Positions 59,554 to 64,000 of a stretch of 64,000 nucleotides of DNA are shown in pieces. This stretch comes from an uncultured Cohaesibacter sp. (GTDB lineage Bacteria > Pseudomonadota > Alphaproteobacteria > Rhizobiales > Cohaesibacteraceae). Where the stretch lies: NCBI RefSeq assembly GCF_963682185.1, contig NZ_OY821667.1:1470109-1534108 (forward strand), written 5' to 3'. A program made the position numbers and the translations under genes. The number at the start of each line of letters is the position of its first letter. The first letter of the stretch is position 1. Under the pieces are notes generated by a model that ran no database searches, was not told where the DNA came from, and saw only the letters and a list, made by a program, of their open reading frames with translations.

Positions 59554-60969
59554 ATGGCTGATTTTGACCTGCTGATCCGTGGCGGCACATGCGTTACGGC
59601 GGCAGACACCTTTTCTGCCGATATCGCCATCAAGGATGGTGTGATCGTTGCAACCGGCAAGGATCTTGGCTCCGCCGACAAGGAAATCGACGCATCCGGT
59701 CTGTTGGTCATGCCCGGCGGTATCGACAGCCACGTCCATCTGGCCCAGCCCTCTGCGCCCGGCACCCCGCAAATGGTGGATGGTTTTGAAACCGGCACCC
59801 GCTCTGCCATCGCTGGCGGCACCACCACCGTCATTCCCTTTGCCCAACAGCCACGCGGCGCTGGCCTGAGAGAAACCGTGGAGGACTATCATTCCCGCGC
59901 CCGAGGGCAGGCCTATTGCGATTATGGCTTTCACCTGATCATCACCGATCCGACCGCGCAAGTTCTGGGTCAGGAACTGCCTGCCCTCGTAGCCGACGGG
60001 TACACTTCCTTCAAGGTCTTCATGACCTATGATGACATGGTGCTCAATGACCGCGAGTTGCTGGAAGTCTTCGACTGCGCCAAGGATTGCAAGGCGCTGG
60101 TCATGGTCCATGCCGAAGGCTACGACGCCATCCGCTACATGACCGAAAAGCTGGAACGCGAAGGCAAGACAGCGCCCTACTATCACGGTGTCTCGCGCCC
60201 GCAGATCGTTGAGCGGGAAGCGGCCCATCGCGCCATCAGTCACGCCCAGCTTCTCGATGTCCCCATCATGATCGTGCATGTCTCCGGTCGCGAAGCCATG
60301 GAACAAATCAGATGGGCGCAGCAAAAGGGCATCAAGATCTATGGTGAAACCTGCACCCAATATATCGCCCTCACGCAGGACGATATGAAGGGCTTCAACA
60401 TGGATGATAGCGGCAGCAAATATGTCTGCTCGCCACCACCACGCGATCACGACAGCTGGGACGCCATCTGGGAAGGCATCCGCAGCGGCGTCTTCCAAAC
60501 CTTCTCATCCGACCACTGCCCCTTCTTCTACGAGGGACCACAAGGCAAGATGACCGGCAAGGCCAAGACGTCCTTCCGCTGGGTACCAAACGGCTTGCCG
60601 GGCGTAGAAAACCGCATGCAGATCTTCTATTCCGAAGGCGTTGGCAAGGGCCGTATCACGCTTAATGAGTTCGTCGCCCTCACCTCGACCAACCACGCCA
60701 AGATGTATGGCCTCTACCCCAAAAAGGGCTCCATTGCTCCGGGCTTTGATGCTGACATCGTTTTGTGGGACCCGAACCGCGAGGAAACCATTACGCAAGC
60801 TGGCATGCACCACGCCGCCGACTATACCCCCTACGAGGGCCACAAGGTCAAAGGCTGGCCGGTCATGACACTGGTGCGCGGCAAAGTCGCTTGTGAAGAG
60901 GGCAAGATCACCGGCTCGGTCGGTGATGGCCAATTCCTCAAGCGCGACTACTCCGCCTTTGTTGACTGA
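59554..60969 (+). CDS. Dihydropyrimidinase / D-hydantoinase
   Basis: Opens the ring of dihydropyrimidines or 5-substituted hydantoins to N-carbamoyl amino acids. The 471-residue amidohydrolase has all expected ligands: His60 and His62 ('GGIDSHVHLAQP'), the carboxylated Lys154 ('YTSFKVFMTYDD'), His186 ('MVHAEG'), His242 ('MIVHVSGREA') and Asp320 ('FSSDHCPFFYEG'). 'GIDSHVHL' instead of the common 'GIDPHTHM' and 'LAQPS' after it suggest altered substrate choice. It is the last gene of the ABC operon; its product would suit the two carbamoylases of the opposite arm. Related allantoinases are less similar. Confidence 0.9.
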   Translation: MADFDLLIRGGTCVTAADTFSADIAIKDGVIVATGKDLGSADKEIDASGLLVMPGGIDSHVHLAQPSAPGTPQMVDGFETGTRSAIAGGTTTVIPFAQQPRGAGLRETVEDYHSRARGQAYCDYGFHLIITDPTAQVLGQELPALVADGYTSFKVFMTYDDMVLNDRELLEVFDCAKDCKALVMVHAEGYDAIRYMTEKLEREGKTAPYYHGVSRPQIVEREAAHRAISHAQLLDVPIMIVHVSGREAMEQIRWAQQKGIKIYGETCTQYIALTQDDMKGFNMDDSGSKYVCSPPPRDHDSWDAIWEGIRSGVFQTFSSDHCPFFYEGPQGKMTGKAKTSFRWVPNGLPGVENRMQIFYSEGVGKGRITLNEFVALTSTNHAKMYGLYPKKGSIAPGFDADIVLWDPNREETITQAGMHHAADYTPYEGHKVKGWPVMTLVRGKVACEEGKITGSVGDGQFLKRDYSAFVD

Positions 60970-60982
60970 CACACCTTGCGAG

Positions 60983-61004
60983 GCGACGTCCAGTCCGACG
61001 TCGC
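60983..61004 (+). terminator. Terminator after the dihydropyrimidinase gene
   Basis: GCGACGTC (60983-60990), loop CAGTCC, GACGTCGC (60997-61004), then TTCTTCTC. A perfect 8-base stem 13 bases after the stop. It separates the ABC operon from the cyclase region. Confidence 0.75.
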
Positions 61005-61009
61005 TTCTT

Positions 61010-61430
61010 CTCAGTTGCATTCATCGATAGACATCGCCGTTGAGCCCAAAGGCTCCGGCACACCTTTACCAATCCAGTCGATGCCGCCTGCGGCACTCTC
61101 CAAACACCGCTTACGAGCGCTCGCTTCCCCCCATAAGCCTTGCGGTACAGCAAAACCTCTTGCGTCTTGCACAAACACGCAAGAACAGGCTTCTTGCACT
61201 GTCGCCCTCTCCCCCTTGGCGGCTTTTTCAACACCCCCCCAATCCTCATTTTCTACGACCATTTCCCGCGGCGAGCCTTGGAAAACGGCCATTCACGCCT
61301 CATGCAGGCCCATCGCAACAAGAAGGTGCAATCAGGCAGACTCAAGAAAATTCGACCAAACGCAAGAAGTGTATCGCCATGCGAGTAGGGTAAGGGGTTT
61401 CACTATTGCAAGTTAAACCACGATACGATA
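61010..61430. other. Gene-free stretch
   Basis: About 420 bases with pyrimidine-rich, low-complexity character (runs such as TTCCCCCC and ACACCCCCCCAA). Short open frames occur on both strands but show no protein-like composition, no ribosome-binding site and no recognisable family. I see no RNA gene, repeat element or pseudogene here. Confidence 0.5.
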
Positions 61431-61433
61431 CGA

Positions 61434-61478
61434 CTATCTCACAAAGTGGGATAGGTTCGGTTTTGTCAGCCAACCGAA
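61434..61478 (+). promoter_or_regulatory. Two adjacent stem-loops in the cyclase leader
   Basis: CTATCTCAC-AAA-GTGGGATAG (61434-61454, 9-base stem with one T-G pair) is followed after one base by TTCGGTT, a 9-base loop and AACCGAA (61456-61478). A strong GGAGG ribosome-binding site comes three bases later. The compact arrangement resembles an RNA leader element. No known riboswitch class was matched. Confidence 0.45.
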
Positions 61479-61493
61479 GTGGAGGAACCCAAG

Positions 61494-61592
61494 GTGACTG
61501 AAGTCGTTCGCGACGCGATTTTCCAATCAGATTCAGCTTCTATCCGGACGATCACTGTCACCTGTCACCAACGTATTCCTGTGTCTTCATAG
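61494..61592 (+). CDS. Candidate 32-residue leader peptide or small protein
   Basis: A GTG at 61494 has GGAGG exactly 8 bases upstream, one of the best ribosome-binding sites in the window. The frame reads 'MTEVVRDAIFQSDSASIR' and continues to a TAG at 61590-61592. It has no similarity I recognise. Its placement between two stem-loops and the later hairpins of the cyclase leader suits an attenuator peptide, but it could be a chance frame. Confidence 0.35.
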   Translation: MTEVVRDAIFQSDSASIRTITVTCHQRIPVSS

Positions 61593-61669
61593 CGACACAT
61601 GGTGCGGACTGTTGATGAGGCATCTTGCAGTGTCTCTTTGGCTTTTGCTCACGTCCCCAAAACTTGTGC

Positions 61670-61740
61670 CCGCGCTCTTCGAGCAATCAGAGGAAAATCC
61701 GAGAGCGCGGTAACGTCAAGAATGCTCTGAGGTAAAGAGC
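61670..61740 (+). promoter_or_regulatory. Hairpins just upstream of the cyclase gene
   Basis: CCGCGCTCT (61670-61678) pairs with AGAGCGCGG (61702-61710) across a 23-base loop, and GCTCT (61724-61728) pairs with AGAGC (61736-61740). Because both share GCTCT/AGAGC arms they could form alternative pairings. They end 10 bases before the GGAG that serves the cyclase start. Confidence 0.4.
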
Positions 61741-61759
61741 GATAATGATGGAGTTTAAA

Positions 61760-62692
61760 ATGGGAAAAAAAGTCTTCGTAGATCTGAGCCATCCGTTTTT
61801 TGGTGACATGCCCCTGTGGCCATATTTCTCCAAACCGGAAATTGCTCCCATGCACAGCATGGCAAAGGCTGGCGTTCTGACCCAGTCAATCAAATGCACC
61901 ATGCACACCGGCACCCACTGCGATGCACCGCGCCATGTCATGGAACGCATGTTTGACGGAAGCCGTGCCCTTTACACCCATGAGCTGCCGGTTGACGCCT
62001 ATTGCGGCGATGCTGTCTGCCTTGACGTGCGCGTTGATCGCTGGAAACTGATCATGCCGGAAGATCTCGAAGCCGCCGTAGAACGCGCAGGCATGAAGCC
62101 GGAAGATCTCGAAGGCATGGTCGTTTGCCTCAACACCGGTATGCATCGCAAATTCGACGACTCCAAAGATTATTATCACTATTCTCTGGGCACCGGCATC
62201 GACGCAGGCAAATGGTTCGTCAAGCACAAGGTCAAAGTGGTCGCTCTTGACCAGCAGGCCCTCGATCATCCACTGCACACCTCCATGGGCAACAACGGCA
62301 CCTGCATGAACCTGCCGGGCTATTCCGGCCGCACCATCGTGGAAGAGTTCATCGACGAGTTTGGCGAAGAAGCCTACGCAGAGTTCGACCGTGAAACCTA
62401 CATCAAGTTGCATGGCAAGGAAAAATACGACGAGAAATTCGGTGAGCTGGAAGCAACCGGCAACTGCGGCACTTGGGAACCTTGCCACAAATATCTGCTG
62501 GGCAACGGCATTGTAGGCGTTGAAAACCTCGGCGGCGACCTCGACAAGGTCAAAAACAAGAAATTCCGCTTCTTCGCCCTGCCAATCCGCTGGCATATGG
62601 GTGACGGCTCCATGGTACGCTGCGTTGCAGAGATCGATGAAGATGAAGTCCTAGAAGCAGAACCACGCGTCTACAAATACGGCGCCATGTAA
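61760..62692 (+). CDS. Cyclase/kynurenine formamidase-family metal hydrolase
   Basis: The 310-residue protein has the family's metal motif HxGTHxDxPxH as 'HTGTHCDAPRHV' near residues 53-64, and an N-terminal 'VDLSHPFFGDMPLWP'. 'GKWFVKHKVKVVALDQQALDHP' is a second conserved stretch. Relatives are kynurenine formamidase, isatin hydrolase and other amide- or ring-opening enzymes using Mn or Zn. At 310 residues it is longer than KynB (about 210), with an insert near 190-230. The ATG at 61760 has GGAG at 6-base spacing, better than ATGs at 61745 and 61748. It probably hydrolyses another amide in the same catabolic scheme; substrate unknown. Confidence 0.82.
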   Translation: MGKKVFVDLSHPFFGDMPLWPYFSKPEIAPMHSMAKAGVLTQSIKCTMHTGTHCDAPRHVMERMFDGSRALYTHELPVDAYCGDAVCLDVRVDRWKLIMPEDLEAAVERAGMKPEDLEGMVVCLNTGMHRKFDDSKDYYHYSLGTGIDAGKWFVKHKVKVVALDQQALDHPLHTSMGNNGTCMNLPGYSGRTIVEEFIDEFGEEAYAEFDRETYIKLHGKEKYDEKFGELEATGNCGTWEPCHKYLLGNGIVGVENLGGDLDKVKNKKFRFFALPIRWHMGDGSMVRCVAEIDEDEVLEAEPRVYKYGAM

Positions 62693-62738
62693 TCCATAGA
62701 CAGAATACGAGCACGCTCTTGCATTCAGCAAAGCATTC

Positions 62739-62762
62739 TGATGACCACGAACGTGGTCATCA
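62739..62762 (+). terminator. Hairpin after the cyclase gene
   Basis: TGATGACCAC (62739-62748), loop GAAC, GTGGTCATCA (62753-62762): a perfect 10-base stem about 46 bases after the stop. Only a weak T-containing tail (GTCTCTTG) follows. Confidence 0.65.
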
Positions 62763-62778
62763 GTCTCTTGATCAGGCC

Positions 62779-62937
62779 TTAAGCCGCCCAACGGGCTCCC
62801 CTGATCATGAAAGACCAATGGGGCAGGTTCACTCTTCCCTTTTCATGACCATCCCCAAAGGCACTGCCATCCTCAATGTCCAGATCGTTGAAGGGTGATA
62901 CATCACCCAATTCATGGTGATCACTATTTCGGTCCAA
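62779..62937 (-). CDS. Candidate small ORF or gene remnant, about 52 residues
   Basis: The minus strand is open for 57 codons from 62952 to a TAA at 62779-62781. The text 'NSDHHELGDVSPFNDL' and 'HEKGRVNLPHWSFMIRGARW' looks protein-like. There is no ATG at its head, only TTG at 62937. In a different frame an ATG at about 62959 with GGGAGG upstream reads 'MKVVYYIGPK' and stops, so a one-base shift would join a good start to this frame. It may be a small gene with a frameshift or sequencing error, or chance. A perfect palindrome GGGTGAT-AC-ATCACCC lies inside it at 62893-62908. Confidence 0.25.
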   Translation of the reverse strand: MDRNSDHHELGDVSPFNDLDIEDGSAFGDGHEKGRVNLPHWSFMIRGARWAA

Positions 62938-63040
62938 TATAATAAACGACTTTCATGCAGCAATTCGCCTCCCTGCGATTGCTGCATTTCTTTTTAGCGC
63001 TCCAATCAATCAAGACAGTCGAGCCTGTTGGGGCATATGC

Positions 63041-64000
63041 TCAACTATTCTGGGGCATTTGAAGGCCGAGCATCTCGGCCCATTCGGCAAGCCCGGCAAG
63101 AATGGCTTCCGAGAGCGGAATCCCCTGCAAGAGGCGATCTGCCCTTAAGGCCTGCGCACGCTCGCCGGCAACCCTTGGCGCGGGGCCATTGGCCGTAGCC
63201 GCCTTGCTGTGCCGAATAGCATCCCCCAAAAATCCGGCTTCCATGGCAAAGCTGTCGCCCCCGCCAAAGGCAGCCGGATCGATCACCTGAATGAAGACAT
63301 TATTTTGCCAGCCTTGCGGATTGCGGTGGCGCCCGTTGCCCGATAGGCCGTGCGTTAACGCTTCCACCGTCATACCAAGCCCCGTACCCTTGTGCCCAGC
63401 ATCAAAGCCGCCAAGCGGCATGATGGCACCGGGTGTTCTGGCGTAGCGAATGGCCGGATCACGGCTCGGATTTCCCTCCGCATCGATCAGCCAATCATGC
63501 GCAAACTGGGCTTTTTCATTGTAAAGACGTTTGACCATGCCATTGGTTGTCACAGAAGTGCTCATATCCAGCATCACCGCACCCCCGCAGGCCGGATAGC
63601 CAATGGCAAACGGGTTGGTGGAAAGCACCGGCTGACATCCTCCAAAAGGCGCGACACATTGCTCTGTGGGGTCAGATGCCATCACAAGCCCAACCAGCCC
63701 CCGATCTGTCACTGGCTTGAGGTAGGAGACCAGACCTGCGGTATGATGGCTATTCCTGATGGACAAGGTGAAGGTGCCGTAATATTCGGCTTTCTCCATG
63801 GCAACTCGCAGACCCTCGGTGATCAACCAAGGTCCAGGCAGCTTGCGTCCATCCCACAGCGCAGCAGCTGGCCGTTCATTCAGCATATCCGGCGCGCCAT
63901 CAAGCGTCATCTCTCCGTCACGCGCCGATGCCAGATAGCCCGGCAAAAGCGCCAGACCGTGGGTATCATGCCCCAGCAGATCTCCCTCGACCAGAACAGA
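63041..64000 (-). CDS. Ldh2-family malate/L-lactate/ureidoglycolate-type dehydrogenase (5' end outside window)
   Basis: The frame runs from the window edge to a stop at 63041, about 320 residues; the first tens of residues are missing. 'GHDTHGLALLPGY' is the N-terminal family signature (GHxSHG), 'SIRNSHHTAGLVSYL' has the catalytic histidine, and 'LDMSTSVTTNGMV' and 'GFDAGHKGTGLGMTVEALTHG' are typical. The fold is the NAD(P)-dependent Ldh2 group, which includes malate, lactate, ureidoglycolate and delta1-piperidine-2-carboxylate reductases. A TTG at 63946 is not the start. It is convergent with the cyclase gene, and a role in the same ureide or imino acid catabolism is possible. Confidence 0.85.
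   Translation of the reverse strand, partial: SVLVEGDLLGHDTHGLALLPGYLASARDGEMTLDGAPDMLNERPAAALWDGRKLPGPWLITEGLRVAMEKAEYYGTFTLSIRNSHHTAGLVSYLKPVTDRGLVGLVMASDPTEQCVAPFGGCQPVLSTNPFAIGYPACGGAVMLDMSTSVTTNGMVKRLYNEKAQFAHDWLIDAEGNPSRDPAIRYARTPGAIMPLGGFDAGHKGTGLGMTVEALTHGLSGNGRHRNPQGWQNNVFIQVIDPAAFGGGDSFAMEAGFLGDAIRHSKAATANGPAPRVAGERAQALRADRLLQGIPLSEAILAGLAEWAEMLGLQMPQNS

Noticed and set aside
61040-61393. Open frames in the gap after the dihydropyrimidinase gene
   Set aside because: Low-complexity, proline/serine-rich shadows without ribosome-binding sites or homology; also considered as a degraded gene, but no recognisable fragment was found.
1-64000. CRISPR arrays, insertion sequences, phage genes, tRNA or rRNA genes
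   Set aside because: No regularly spaced repeats, transposase or integrase domains, att-like repeats or RNA-gene signatures were seen when reading both strands.

Overview
The window is a dense catabolic region from an alphaproteobacterium, most likely a marine-type member of the Hyphomicrobiales/Rhizobiales. This rests on protein-family resemblance, the wealth of periplasmic-binding-protein ABC and TRAP uptake systems, and moderate GC. A genus such as Cohaesibacter would be a guess. I saw no tRNA, rRNA, insertion sequence, phage gene or CRISPR array. Most of the DNA encodes uptake, ring-opening or deglycosylation, and a local regulator for each substrate.

Layout. 1-4300: the tail of an AraC-type regulator, then L-rhamnose catabolism (rhaB-rhaA-rhaD) closed by a terminator. 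4371-7930: a MocR-type regulator divergent from a class V aminotransferase, with a LysE exporter downstream. 8064-9429: a SufR-like iron-sulfur regulator divergent from Fe-superoxide dismutase. 9617-12711: a flavin reductase-like protein, a structured non-coding stretch, a secreted alpha/beta hydrolase and a membrane-anchored AraC regulator. 12870-19394 (minus strand): a six-gene sugar operon, lacI-SBP-permease-permease-glycosidase-ATPase, with tandem operators at its head. 19727-29762: a DeoR regulator, a TRAP transporter, and divergently an SDR, an FAD amine oxidase-like protein and the two hydantoinase/oxoprolinase subunits.

30004-32962: a GntR regulator divergent from an FrlB-like deglycase and an FrlD-like kinase (Amadori-product catabolism), separated by a strong terminator. 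32982-34262: a DUF2254 membrane protein. 34460-45590: an amino-sugar locus. A minus-strand arm (MurQ-like etherase, sugar ABC transporter, Gfo/Idh/MocA oxidoreductase) faces a plus-strand arm (GntR, NagB-II-type deaminase, NagA, ROK kinase, CutC). This fits salvage of GlcNAc/MurNAc-type sugars.

45654-64000: the most unusual part. Around two tandem RpiR-family regulators sit two arms. The minus arm has a TRAP transporter, 2,3-diaminopropionate ammonia-lyase, an N-carbamoyl-L-amino acid hydrolase, an N-carbamoyl-D-amino acid hydrolase and a PLP fold-type II enzyme. The plus arm has a polyamine-type ABC transporter and a dihydropyrimidinase/hydantoinase, followed by a structured leader, a cyclase-family hydrolase and a truncated Ldh2-family dehydrogenase. 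Together these could open a cyclic ureide, remove carbamoyl groups from either enantiomer and split the resulting 2,3-diaminopropionate to pyruvate and ammonia. That pathway is inferred, not demonstrated.
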